Assembly (NCBI GenBank): GCA_026770575.1
Contig: MU657204.1
Coordinates: 194,015-243,539, forward strand
Direction: 5' to 3'
DNA: 49,525 bases
From: Pelagophyceae sp. CCMP2097
Lineage: Eukaryota; Sar; Pelagophyceae
The notes below the pieces were generated by a model. It was not told the DNA's origin. It saw only the letters and a list, made by a program, of their open reading frames with translations, and ran no database searches. Both the position numbers and the translations under genes were made by a program. This document shows, piece by piece, positions 9,829 to 20,277 of the stretch (within the stretch, counting starts at the first letter, position 1; every line of letters starts with the position of its first letter).

Positions 9829-10640
9829 CTAATCGTCGGACCTCAATACGGCCCATAACCCATTTTGGCACTTAATTATTGGACGATGGTCGGGAGAACG
9901 CAGCGCGCGCTGTGGTGCGCGTTTATACCACGCTCGCTTGATCAGCGCCTTGGGCCGCTCATCCGAGGCCCCCGTCTGGCGGGTGTGGTATAAAGAGCAC
10001 CTTTGGAGCGCGCACCAGGTCTCTCATTGTTCATACTCGGTCATGAGCGAGTAAACTACCATTGAATTTGCTATTGAATTTGCGTAAAATGAAAGGATTT
10101 GCTTGGCCCGACGATTGCAATGTGCAAGTGCAGCAGATCTAGGGTCTTTACTAGTAGACCCGCTTTTGGAGTGCAACGATATTCGCTGAAATATCTCTGG
10201 TTCGCGCTTACGACACCCCCTACCGGACTTGGGTCGGGTTAGCGAGTCGATGTGCGCTTTTCCACTCAAACCTCGGATCGAGAGGCGCCGCCCCGCCGCG
10301 TACCGGCGTCCCCTGGGGCCAGGAGTGTCGTGGCGGACGCGCCAATACGTCTACATCCCGGGATACCGAGCCTCCTTTCCCCTGGCTACGTGGCCCGTGA
10401 CCGCAATCCCTCACCCGAAGAACCTCCCTCTTTCCCCTCAGAGGAAAGGTCGCCACGAAGCACGCTGGCTGAGTCGGCCTTTCCTCGGATGCGCGTAGAA
10501 AGACCCAACCTCGATGCGCGACTTGCGAGCGTGTGCCTTGCAGGTTTGTATGATGTCAAAGTGTGGCCACTCGGCCTCGTCGCGGCGCGTGTTTCAAAAG
10601 TGTTAGTATTATCTCAGGGTCCACAACTGCAGTGGCTGTT
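9829..10640. other. Intergenic downstream of the histidine kinase gene
   Basis: No gene is supported. This is the 3' flank of the minus-strand histidine kinase, whose stop codon is at 10641-10643. A small inverted repeat GGGTCT/AGACCC lies near 10142-10161. No clear polyadenylation signal was found. Confidence 0.4.
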
Positions 10641-11171
10641 TCAAAAATGTGCGGGAAAGGGAGGCAGTTGCCGGTCCTGGACGGCGTTGAGGGCGCAAGC
10701 GGCCGATTCCGAAATGATTTGGCGAAGCTTCTCCACCGTCACGTTCTTCGGGATGTGGCCGTCGGCGCCGCTGGCCACGTACGTCGCGAGGTCGTTGGGG
10801 GCGTGGTTCGCCGAGACCTACGGAGCCGAGCCTTCAAAATGAAGAAAATGAAAAACGAGAATTTGAAAAACACCACGGACCACAAAGATGAGTCGCGGCG
10901 GCGCCCTTTCCCCGCGGTCCAGCGTGCGGATCTGCCTGACCAAGTCCGTGCCGTAGAGCGACTGGCAGACGGCGCCGAAATTCTGGTCGACGAGCACGAC
11001 ATCCGAGTCGGCGTCCACCACGCGCCGCGCGAAATCTTCGATCGAAGCAAGCGTCGCGCCCGCGACCAAGGGCGCCGACGCCGACGGAAACGCCTTGCGC
11101 GCGACGCGCTCCAGCATGCGGCAGTTGATGCGCGAGTCGTCCACAATCGCAGTGGTCAAAGCGTTGATGAC
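10641..11171 (-). CDS. Receiver (REC) domain exons of the histidine kinase
   Basis: Two exons, 10881-11171 and 10641-10817, join in phase 0 across a 63 bp intron (10818-10880, GT-AG). They encode a complete receiver fold: the acidic pair in AIVDDSRINC, the phospho-acceptor Asp in DVVLVDQNFG, a Thr/Ser position in LIFVVSANHA and the conserved Lys in GADGHIPKN. The last helix is VEKLRQIISE, and the protein ends 27 residues later at a TGA. All residues needed for phosphotransfer are present. The domain is C-terminal to the kinase core, as in hybrid kinases, so it is probably an internal acceptor rather than a separate regulator. Confidence 0.85.
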
Positions 11172-14100
11172 CTATACAACGCGGTGCAACTCCGGGTCAG
11201 TCGAATCCGGAAAAGTCGAAGAATTTGCGGCAATGCGCATCGACGCCGCGTCGATCAAATCCGAGTACGTCTGCCCACGGTGCCGGCGAGCCCGGAAAGG
11301 CAAAGTCCAAACGCCGCCGTCAAACTCGAATTACGAGTTGGAGTGAGGTCCTGGGGCGAGTTTCCCCGTTTTTTTTATAAGGACCGTCTCGAAGAAGCCG
11401 TCTCTTCGGACGTCCCAAGACCATCTCTTTGGGGCGCCTCGAGACCTTAGGGCCGTCTTCAGGGCCGTCAAAGAGAACGGTCTCGGGGCCGAGGCTGTCC
11501 AGACGTCGCCTGGGAGACTCTTCAGAGCGCCGTCCTCAGTCGGTCTTCAAGGCCGTCTTCACGGCCGTCTCCAGGCCATGTGAGGGCCGTCTCTTTGGCC
11601 GTCTCTTTGGCCGTCTCTTTGGCCGCCGTATGGACCCCGCCTCTGGGCCTTGGTCAACCCCGTTCTCGAGGGCCAAGGCCATCTCGAGGACCGCCTCGAC
11701 AGACTCAAACCCGTCTCGAGGGCCGCCTCGGAGGCCGTTTTCGGGGCCGTCTCGAGAGTCGAGGCCGCCCAGGAGGGGCGCGCCCCGTGGACGACCAACT
11801 CATTTCCCTCATCACATGATCGAACTTCGAAGAATCGAACTTCGAAGATTCGAACAATGCGCACCTGCGCGTTGCGGTCGTTGAGCGAGCTGGCTTCGCC
11901 GACTTTGGCCCTGCAGACGCCGCTCAAAGCGAGCGTGGCCACCACCGCGCGCGGCGAGAGCTCCAAACGGAGCGAGCCGCCGAGGAGGCGGGCGCAGGCC
12001 CGGGCCGTGGCGAACCTAAAATCAACGAATTCGGGCATGGCAACGAGCCCTTGTGCAGACGCGCAACGTCTCCGGACCGTCCCCGGGGCGTCTCCGGGCC
12101 TTTCGCGGCGACATTCGACGGCCCTTGCTCCGACGCCGCCTCCGGGGCCCTTCAAGGGGCCCTTGCCAAAAGGCCCTTTCCAAAAGGCCCTTTCCAAAAG
12201 GCCCTTTCCAAAAGGCCCTTTCCAAAAGGCCCTCTCTCGAGACGGGTCCTTTGTCCGCGTTTTTGGACCACGCCTTGACGGGTGTGCATTCGAGTCGCGG
12301 TTTGCCGCTTGTGACGCGGCCCTCGACGAGTCTCCCGTGGAGCAGCCGCGGATGTGCTGCTGTCCCTTTGCGCTCTCGGCCTCCGAGGCCAGGCGCACGT
12401 TGAGCGCCTTTTCGCCCAGCTTGACGAGCGCGGCGTGGCCCGGGCCCCCAGCGTTTCTGATCTCGATGCGTGCCTAACCAAGTCGACGTCGAGCAAAGGT
12501 GTGGCATCGAGACAACCCGCTCTCCACGTGGATAGCAGCCCCGCATCGGGTCAACTCGGATCCGTCCCTTACGGGCCCCTCAACAGCGTCGAGACAGGGC
12601 CGTGCCAAAGGGCCCTAGCAGAGGACGGTCAGAGGGTCCAGCCAAGAAGCCCGGTGAGAGATCGAGCGACGTTTCGTGGTGGCGTCCTTGCAGGGGGCCC
12701 GTTTCCAAAGGCCAAAGTGCGACGTCCGCGCGTCTCCGTTGAAGCGTCGGCGGACGGTGCGTTTCGAGGGCCCGTTTCGAGGGCCCACATCCTCTGGTCC
12801 GCGACGAGGAGAGACGCCGGCGTCCGAGGTTGTCAGTCGCGCGTCTCCGTGCGAGATGCCCGCCTTTGGGATGGACAAGGATCCGGCCTCGGGAGGTACG
12901 CAGGGCCCCTTGAATTATGCAGTCGGCATGGGGCCCTCTTCAAACGTCTTGCTCAAACGTCTTGCTCCCGGACTTCCTCTCGAGTCTCCGTGTAGGACCG
13001 TACGGGGCCGTGTACAGTCCAATCCCCGGAGCCCGTTCGGAGCATCTCAAAGGTCCGTTTCAAGGTCCGTTTCAAGGTCCGTTTCAAGGTCCGTTTCGAG
13101 AAGCGCATCAAGACCGTACTCAACGCCCCGTACGGCCTTCTCCGAGCGGGCCTCCGTATCGGGCCTCCGCACAACGTCGCCGATTCGTGCCTCGTCGAGG
13201 ACCGTAGTCCTCGTCGAGGACCGTGGTCCTCGTGGGTCTGTATGGAGACAAGGCCCTCGCCGCGGGCCTCTTTCTTTGCCTCTTTGCTCCCGCCTCGTTG
13301 CCTCGTTGCCACGAGGTCTCGGGTCGGCGTCGCGGGACTTTGGGTCCGCGTCTGCCACATTCGAGAGGGGCCGTGAAGGAAGCGCGTCTCGAGGGACCGG
13401 GTCGATCGACTCACTCGAGGGACTCACTCGAGGGACTCACTCGAGGGCCCCGGTCTCGAGGAACCGGGTCTCAAGAGCCCCTTCCAAGGACCCTTGCTGC
13501 TCTCTCGAGGGGCCGTCTCGAGGGCTGGCTCGAGGGGCCCGTTCCAAGAGGCCGCCTCGAGCGGCTCCGGGCTTTGAAGAAGGGCCGCCATCACCGCTCC
13601 GTCGGAGGGCGTCTCGAGTAGCGAGAGGACCCGTCCCAAAGGGCCCATCCACCGAAGGGACACAGTCCCGGGCCTTGGAGGGCCGCCGCTGCGTCGGAGG
13701 GGGGCCGCGTTGCCCTCGCAGAATCGCGGGGCGCGGGTCAAGAACGTCCACCGCGCCGTCTTCGCCGCCTTGCCCTTTTGTTTTTGAGACGTGCACTTCC
13801 ACGCACGGCATCACGCCCGCGTCGCCGTACTTGAACGCCTATTCGGAAGCGTGCCACGCGCGGCCACGCGCCGAAAGAGTCGACGCGCGAGACCACGCAC
13901 GTTGGACAAGAGGCTGTCAAGAATGATGACCAAAAGAAGCCTGTCCAAACGCAGGACCGTCGCGGGCATCGGCGCCGGCGAAACGCGCTCTTCGCGCTCG
14001 TCGAGCGAGGAAGACGAACAGTCTTGCGAGCGGACCAGCATCGACCCAACGGCTTTGGACGCGTCCCTCGTCTTAATCAAATCCTTCGAAGCGTCCCTCG

Positions 14101-17100
14101 AAGCCCCGCGGTACCGCCGCAGCCGCAGAGAAACGAGCTCCTCGACGTCGACCTACGAGGCGGGTGCGGCGGGTGCGGCGGCAGCACACAAATAAAAACA
14201 CTCTAGACGGGCCGTGCGGAACTCTGCGAGGCCGTGCGCACGGGTCCTTGCGAGCCCCCCCCAGAAATGGCCCTTCCCCGCTCCTCGCAAGGTCCCTCGC
14301 AAGGCTCCTCGTGCGAGCCCACTCGCACGGGTCGTGGGAAAGAATCCCTGCAAGCGCGCGAGTCCGGAGGCTCGTTGGGCACTTGACGATGGGCCTCGAG
14401 GAAAGGCTGGAGAAGGCTGGGCAACGCGGGTCCTCGCAAGGCGCCTCGCAGTGACCCCGCCTTGCAAGGGGCCTCGCGCGGTCCCTCGCAATGTCCTTAT
14501 TTCGAAAAGGGCCCTTTTTGTGTCAGCGGCTCCGCATCATGTTCGAGGGCGGGCCTCTCACGTGCCCCCTGCGCGGCCTTCCGAAAAGGGCCCGGTGCAA
14601 GAAGCCTCTCGACGGGCCGTTCCTCTCGTGTACATCCCAAAGCCCAAAGCAAGGCTCCTCGTACAAGGCCATGTGGGATTCATATGGGATGCAACCTCTC
14701 CGAGATGTGCCCCCATGCGGCGGCTCGGGACCCGAGAACGCCCCTCGACGATGCCGCGGTGGCATGAGGTATCCGCGGGGGATCTCGAGGCCCGTCTCTA
14801 TGACCCTCTTGAGCCCGCCAAAGGCGTCGGAGTCCGCCAAGAAGACCATGCAGCAAACCGTCTAGAGGGCCGTCTTCAGGGCCTTCTGAAAGACCGTCTC
14901 AAGTTCGTTTCGAGGCCGTCTCGTGAGGGCCGTCTCTGGGGCCGTCAATTTCTGTCTCTTCGGACCGTCTCGAAGCCATCTCGAGGGCCTTCTCCGAGGG
15001 CCTTCTCCGAGGCTGCCTCGACGAGTGCCGTCCTTCTCGAGGCCGCCAAGAGGCCGCCAAGAGGCTCGAGGACCGTCTCCAGACTGCCGTACAGGGCCGC
15101 CTGCAGGGTTCAAACACACCAAACAAGACGCACCGCCTCCGGCTGCGGCCGATAGGCATCCGAGGCCAGTTGTAAAACGATGGACCGCGTCGCAATCGTC
15201 TCCAGGCCCTCTGCTATAAGCGCCCGCACCGTCGCGACGGGCACGGCGCCGTCCGTAGAACAGAGTTCGTCCATGGCGATCAAGCGATTCTTCAGCTCGT
15301 GGGACTCGTAGCTCTCGGAGATCCGGCGTTCGGCCAATCTCGCTTCCAACGTGGCTAGATCCGCGAGGCGCATGGCTTCGAGCGTGGCAATGTCCGCCAA
15401 GCGTTTGGCTTCGAGGGTGGCCAGGTCCGCCAGGCGTTTGGCTTCTAGAGTGGCCACCTCGGCGAGGCGCTTGGCCTCGATGGACGCTTCCAGCGTGGCC
15501 AGGTCCGAGACGCGCTTGGCTTCCAGAGTGGCCACCTCGGCCTGCCGTTTGGCCTCGATGGAGGCTTCCAGAGTGGCGAGATCCGAGAGACGGACGGCTT
15601 CCAGCGTCGCAATGTCGGCCAATCTTTTGGCTTCCAGAGTGGCCACCTCCGCCAGGCGAGTCGCTTCCAAAGCCGCCACCTCCGCCAATCGCTTCGCTTC
15701 AATGGACGCTTCCAACGTCGCGAGATCCGCCAGGCGCTTCGCCTCCAGAGTGGCCACCTCGGCGTGCCGCTTCGCCTCGATGGAGGCTTCTAAAGTCGCC
15801 AAATCGGCGAGACGCATCGCTTCTAACGTCGCAATGTCCGCCATCCTCTTCGCTTCCAGAGTGGCGACTTCGGCCAATCGCGTGGCTTCCAGCGTCGCGA
15901 GTTCTGCCAACCTTTTCGCCTCGATGGAAGCCTCTAAAGTCGCTAAATCGGCTAATCGCTTCGCTTCCAAGGCCTCGACCTCGGCGTGCCGCTTCGCCTG
16001 GATGGAAGCCTCCAAAGTGGCCAAGTCGGCTAAGCGCATCGCTTCCAGCGTGGCGATGTCGGCTTTCCGCTTCGCTTCCAGAGTGGCCACCTCGGCCTGC
16101 CTCTTCGCTTCCAAAGCTTCCACCTCGGCTTGCCTTTTGGCTTCGATGGAAGCCTCTAAAGTCGCTAAATCGGCTAAGCGCTTCGCTTCCAGCGTGGCGA
16201 CCTCGGCGTGCCGCTTCGCCTCGATGGAAGCTTCCAACGTCGCTAAATCGGCGAGACGCATCGCTTCTAACGTCGCAATGTCCGCCATCCTCTTCGCTTC
16301 GAGCGTCGCGACCTCGGCCTGCCGCTTCGCTTCTAACGTCGCGACTTCCGCTTGCCGTTTCGCCTCGATGCTGGCTTCTAAAGTCGCTAAATCCGCCAAT
16401 CGCTTCGCTTCCAGCGTGGCCACCTCGGCGTGCCGCTTCGCCTCGATGGAAGCCTCCAAAGTCGCTAAATCGGCGAGACGCATGGCCTCCAACGTGGCCA
16501 AATCTGCTAAGCGCTTCGCCTCCAACGTCGCGACTTCCGCTTGTCTCTTGGCCTCGATGGACGCTTCTAACGTCGCTAAATCCGCCAAACGCTTCGCTTC
16601 CAGCGTGGCGAGCTCGGCGAGCCGCGCGGCTTCGAGCATGGCGACCTCGGCCTCTCTCTTGGCTTCGATGGACGCTTCCAGCGTCGCCAAATCCGCCAAA
16701 CGCTTCGCTTCCAACGTCGCCAGGTCCGCCACGCGCGTCGCTTCGATCGATGCCTCTAACGCCGCGAGGTCGGCGATTCGGCGAGCTTCCAGAGTGGCCA
16801 CCTCGGCGTGCCTCTTGGCCTCGATGGAAGCTTCCAGCGTCGCCAAATCCGCCAATCGCTTCGCTTCCAACGTCGCCAATTCGGCGACTCGTTTCGCCTC
16901 GAGCGTCGCCACCTCTGCGTGCCTCTTCGCTTGGATCGAGGCTCGCAGCGTCGCGAGATCCGCTAATCGTTTCGCCTCTAAAGTGGCCACGTCTGCGAGC
17001 CTCGTCGCTTCTAAAGTGGCCAATTCGGCGTGCCTCTTCGCTTCAATCGACGCTTCGAGCGTCGCAATGTCCGCCAGCCTCTTCGCTTCCAAAGTGGCCA

Positions 17101-17269
17101 CCTCCGCGAGCCTCGCCGCTTCTAGAGTCGCGAGCAGCGCGCGCCTGGCAGCTTCTAAAGTGGCGAGTTGAGCGCATCTCGCCGCTTCTAAAGTCGCGCC
17201 TTCCGCTCTCTTCGCCGTCTCCGTCGCTCGAAGCTCTTCGCCGGCTTCAAACTTCGTTTCTTCGTCGGC
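10641..17269 (-). CDS. Hybrid histidine kinase with giant coiled coil (whole gene, eight or more exons)
   Basis: Exons in transcript order are 15134-17269, 13901-14152, 13752-13838, 12328-12473, 11865-12015, 10881-11171 and 10641-10817. A further upstream exon, 19673-19921, is tentative. All joins keep frame. The encoded order is a long coiled coil, a His-box helix (SHELKNRLIAMDELC), an ATPase N-box, atypical G boxes and a C-terminal receiver domain. Such a kinase autophosphorylates on His and passes phosphate to the receiver Asp. No transmembrane segment or known sensor domain is seen, so it is probably soluble, sensing or dimerising through the coil. The protein is about 1,080 residues without the tentative exon. 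Introns of 62 bp to over 1 kb carry GAGACGG-type repeats. The true start codon is not established. Domain calls are firm; exon ends are inferred from frame and motif. Confidence 0.8.
11172..11864 (-). other. Histidine kinase intron with GAGACGG repeats and a possible poison exon
   Basis: Donor GTGCGC at 11864 and acceptor TATAG at 11172 give a phase-0 intron. Bases 11385-11785 are degenerate repeats. On the sense strand they read GAGACGGCC, and a 12 bp unit (plus strand GCCGTCTCTTTG) is repeated four times at about 11583-11630. Inside lies an open segment, 11175-11270 (32 codons, phase 0, preceded by GGGCAG), that ends with an in-frame TAG directly before the next exon. If it were included in the mRNA, the receiver domain would be lost. 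Confidence 0.6.
11865..12473 (-). CDS. Histidine kinase ATPase domain, G1 and G2 box exons
   Basis: Exons 12328-12473 and 11865-12015 join in phase 2. The first encodes ARIEIRNAGGPGHAALVKLG, in the place of the ATP-lid G1 box but with GGPGH instead of DxGxG. The join gives CSTGDSFATARACARLLGGS, where STGDS replaces the usual G2 box, followed by LRLELSPRAVVATLALSG, the standard last strands of the HATPase_c fold. The pattern resembles a stramenopile-type kinase subfamily in which the glycine boxes are remodelled (from memory). The 312 bp intron (12016-12327) carries five copies of a 15 bp unit, CCCTTTCCAAAAGGC. Confidence 0.8.
12165..12240. repeat. Tandem 15 bp repeat, five copies, inside an intron
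   Basis: CCCTTTCCAAAAGGC is repeated about five times nearly perfectly. The unit is itself partly palindromic (CCCTTT/AAAGG). It lies in the intron between the two G-box exons of the histidine kinase. Confidence 0.85.
12474..13751 (-). other. Histidine kinase intron of 1.28 kb filled with short repeats
   Basis: Between the exons ending at 13752 and starting at 12473. It includes TTTCAAGGTCCG (12 bp, four to five copies, about 13048-13098), a run of CTCGAGGGACTCA units (about 13412-13445) and many GGGCCC, TCGAGGG and AAAGGGCC words. Long open frames cross it on both strands but are arginine/proline/serine-rich repeat translations without domains, so no gene is called. Confidence 0.65.
13752..14152 (-). 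CDS. Histidine kinase ATPase domain, N-box exons
   Basis: Exons 13901-14152 (84 codons) and 13752-13838 (29 codons) are split by a 62 bp GT-AG intron (13839-13900). The first begins VDVEELVSLRLRRYRG, the usual link after the His-box helices, and ends RLDRLLLVIILDSLLSN. The second opens AFKYGDAG, so the join reads LDSLLSNAFKYGDAG. That is the N-box, whose Asn binds Mg-ATP and is followed by A-x-K-Y. A Ser-rich insertion (DCSSSSLDEREE) sits before the N-box. The exon end at 13752 is chosen because it keeps phase 0 and gives a natural run into IEIRN of the next exon. Confidence 0.85.
14153..15133 (-). other. Histidine kinase intron of 0.98 kb with repeats
   Basis: Donor GTGCGT at 15133 follows codon GCG, and acceptor GTAG precedes 14152. 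The sequence is full of GGGCC, CCTCGCAAGG and, at 14865-15100, GGCCGTCTC words, which read GAGACGGCC on the sense strand. No exon was recognised inside. Confidence 0.6.
15134..17269 (-). CDS. Histidine kinase coiled-coil and His-box exon
   Basis: One 2,136 bp exon. After ADEETKFEAGEELRATETAK come about 50 consecutive repeat units (about 610 residues) of two kinds: 11 residues (ATLEAKRLADL) and 15 residues (ATLEASIEAKRHAEV). Both lengths are typical of hendecad and pentadecad coiled coils, which wind straight or right-handed. The coil runs directly into ARLAERRISESYESHELKNR, where His is the predicted phosphorylation site, then two helices ending YRPQPEA. The donor GTGCGT follows. The exon start at 17269 rests on acceptor CGTAG, since the frame is closed just upstream by TAG. 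The antisense strand is also open for 606 codons, an artefact of the repeat. Confidence 0.85.
15422..16531 (-). repeat. 222 bp higher-order repeat, five copies, within the coiled-coil exon
   Basis: Reading unit lengths along the coil, the order 11, 11, 15, 11, 15, 11 residues (74 residues, 222 bp) recurs five times in a row. A partial copy follows, and an irregular N-terminal half precedes it. Third-codon positions vary between copies while the residues stay fixed, so the arrays are not all recent duplications. Confidence 0.75.
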
Positions 17270-19672
17270 CTACGATTTGGCGGCCTTTGAAGCGACCATG
17301 TGCGAAACTCGCCGCCAGACTGTAAAAAACAGAGGCGTACGTCGCTCGTCGAGGCGGCCCTGTCGAGGGCCCGTCTAGAAGCATCAAGTCCAAAACAGCC
17401 CTTGGACGCCAGAGTCCTCGGACGCCAGAGTCCTCGGACGCCCGTCCGCCAGAAAGGCGCGCTGCCTCGCATCCCGTCCTCGACAAGGTCAAGCGCCAAG
17501 GACCCTTGGCGCCCGATCCGTTTCGAGGGCCCGCGCCGAGAACCGCGCCTCGAGGGCCCAGACGCGAGCCCTTATGAACCGTAGTCTCCGTACGGGACCC
17601 TCCTCAAAACGTTTTTGCACGACGCATCCGCACGAAGTATGCGCAGGACCGTACGGGGGGTACGGTCCTCAGAGGTCCGCCCCAATCTGATCCGAAGAGC
17701 CCGTTTGGAGCGAGCCCGTTTGGAGGGTCCGCTTGAAGGGCCCGTTTCGAGAAGCGTTTGGAGGACCGTTGGAGGACCGTGGCGGGATTGTACTCAACCA
17801 AACTTCTTTGGCGGCCCGTGCATTTGGCACCCCGCGGCGGGACCGTACAGGAGGGGTTGCCCACGGGCCGCGCCAAGGGGCTCGCAAGAGGAGCCTTGCG
17901 AGACTTTGAAACACACCAACTGCCCTCCACGAACTGTCCAGAGACCTCTTGCACCCGCGCAAGGGCCCTTTTCGAGGGGCCTCGCACGGGCCGAGGGACC
18001 GGCGAGGAACCATGCTTCGAGGCCCGCCCCCGGATCAAACAACAAGCCGTTGAAGAGGCCGTTGAAGAGGCCGTTGAAGAGGCCGCCGAGACGCCCAGGG
18101 CCCTTTTCGACGGGCCTTGCAAAGACCGTGCTTGAGACCGTGCGAGGCGTCTTGCAAGGGCCCGTGCGCGGGGGCTCCGCCGGGTCCTTCGACAAGGTCC
18201 AGGTCTTCGTAACACGGTCCCGCGACAAAGGTCAGGGGCGACACGGTTTCCGTGAAAAAGTCCCCGTGACGAGGTCCCCGCGACAAGGCCCTTGTGACAA
18301 CGTCCCCTATGGGAAGGTCCTTGTGACAAGACCCTTGTGACAAGGTCCCCGTGACGAGGTCCCCGTGACGAGGTCCCCGTGACGAGGTCCCCGTGAGGAG
18401 GACCCGACCGCGACGCGGTCCCGTGACAAAAACGCCAGGACAGCGCCCCTGGACCGTGCGACGGTCCGGGAGAAGGGGGCCCTTCGGCACCTGTCTCGAG
18501 AGTGCTCTCAAAAGGGCCGCTTGAAAGACACCTCGAAATGGGACCCTCGAGACGGCCCCTTCCAAAGGGCCCTCGGCCGCCTCGACGGCGGCGGAGCAAG
18601 GGTCCCTTCGACACCCGCCTTGAAAGGGCCGCGTGCAAGGGCGGCTTGCAAGGGCGGCTTGCAAGGGCGGCTTGCAAGGGCGGCTTGCAAGGGCGGCTTG
18701 CGAGGGCCCTCGAAAAGACCCACGAGACGCTCCCCTCGAAATGGCCCTCGATAACGCCGATTCGACGGCGGCGGAGCAATGGACCCGTCTCGGGGGGCTC
18801 TCGAAAGGGCCGCTTCAAAGGCCCCTCGAAAGGGCCCTCGAGGCAGTTTCCTCGAAAGGGCCCTCGATTGCCTCTACGGCCCTGGAGCAAGGGACCCTTT
18901 TGACACCGGCCTCGAAAGGTCCGCTCCAAAGGGCCGCTCCAAAGGGCCGCTCCAAAGGGCCGCTCGAAAGGGCCGCGCCGCCACGCCGGTTTCGGAGCAG
19001 GGGCCCTCGGAAGGCGGCGGTCCGGGTGGTCCCAAAAGGCACCTCAACCCGCGCGGGGTCTCTTCCGGGCCTGTCAAAGGTGCTCTGCGAGTTGGAAGGA
19101 CCATTCGAGCGCTCCTCGGTCTGGAGGGACCGGAGAGCGCAGAGGTCCGATGAGCCTCTCTGTCGCCCTTGCACCGAGGCCATGGTCGAGCATCCACTGC
19201 ATACGATCCGCAGAGGGCGGCCCTCATGGGTCCATGCCGTTTGGGAAGGTGGGGGGCGAGACTCTGCGGGGAACCGGACGCGCAACACGGGCGCAAAGCG
19301 CCAAAACATTCCACGATGGATGGAAAACGCGCGCGTTTCCCACCCAAAAACGTTGCCCACCCCAAACGTGTGGGTTTCCCACGCAAAACGCCCAAAAGGC
19401 TTTGCAAAAGGCGCGCAAAAACTCACGGCGCAAAACGACGGCCGCGCCGCCGCCACCGCCGCCAGCCGCAGCCGCCGCGCCGACTCAACAGCAGCAAGGT
19501 CGCGGATCTTCGCCACTTCGAGCCTATACAAAGCGCAGGTGCGCTCTACGTATTGCAATAGGTGTGCTCTAAAATTGCGAGAGGTCTAGACAAAATGTGC
19601 AGCCGGCCAGAGGCGTATCGTCGAACGCACTTAGCCAATTCCGTCGCCCGCGCCGATTCGACCATGGCGTAC
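17270..19672 (-). other. Probable 2.4 kb histidine kinase intron with several tandem repeats
   Basis: No recognised exon. Tandem units include GTGACGAGGTCCCC (14 bp, about four copies, 18345-18400), GCAAGGGCGGCTT (13 bp, about six copies, 18628-18705), GGGCCGCTCCAAA (13 bp, about four copies, 18925-18970) and GAAGAGGCCGTT (12 bp, three copies, 18050-18085). The long minus-strand frame here (441 codons, 17604-18929) is a translation of these repeats. A good acceptor, GTTTTTTACAG (ends 17312), also exists but does not lead into the coil frame. Confidence 0.5.
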
Positions 19673-19921
19673 TCGGCGCTCCACCCGGTCGAGAAGCTTC
19701 GCAGGCCCCTTGTAGAGGTAGACGTCGTAGACGTCTCTCTGCATAAAGCCGGCCGCAGAGAGCCCTTCACGCCCTTCGCCACCTCCTTCGCCACTTCCTC
19801 GTCCGCCATCAGCCCGCGCGTCGAAGTCGCCATGGACTCCATTCTCGGCCGCTGCTTGAGGCCCTGGATTGCGTCCTTCTCGATAGGTCTGAGCTCCGAG
19901 GGTCTGAGGCTGTCGAAACTC
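19673..19921 (-). CDS. Tentative upstream exon of the histidine kinase
   Basis: An 83-codon segment between acceptor GTGACTAG and donor GTACGC is open in a frame that joins the coil exon in phase 0. It ends FMQRDVYDVYLYKGPAKLLD then RVERR, which would flow into the charged helix ADEETKFEAGEE. The middle is Gly/Arg-rich. An overlapping longer minus-strand frame (20277-19546) has an ATG at 20181 (MVDAEGEPRRPNETPRR) that could be the gene's first exon in a different phase. Which combination is real cannot be settled without transcripts. No sensor domain is recognised. Confidence 0.35.
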
Positions 19922-20277
19922 CTAGTCACTATAACTTCTTTGTTTTTGTTCGCAAGTCGTTCTTCGCGCCGTTCGTCTCGCGGCCGCTCGTCGTGCGACC
20001 GCCGCGCCTCGACGGCGGCGCGGCCGTCGCCGGCGGCGGTTCGAGGCGACAATTGGAGAGGCGGCGCCAGAGACGGGGGGAGACTCGGTAAGCCAGACTC
20101 TTGTCTATCGACGACCGGTCGCAAAGATGTCCGTCTCGGCGTCTCGTTCGGGCGGCGCGGCTCGCCCTCGGCGTCGACCATGTCAAAACGCCTAGCGCGT
20201 GGCGCGCAGGCCTCGTTCGGGGAACTTGCCTCTTCGTTCCCCCCGCTTTGCACTTTACGGATACCTCGCACATCCAA

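Noticed and set aside
15351..17171. 606-codon plus-strand open frame (Ala/Ser-rich repeats)
   Set aside because: It is the exact antisense of the coiled-coil exon. The repeat unit happens to lack stops on that strand. The minus strand has the kinase context and a sensible protein.
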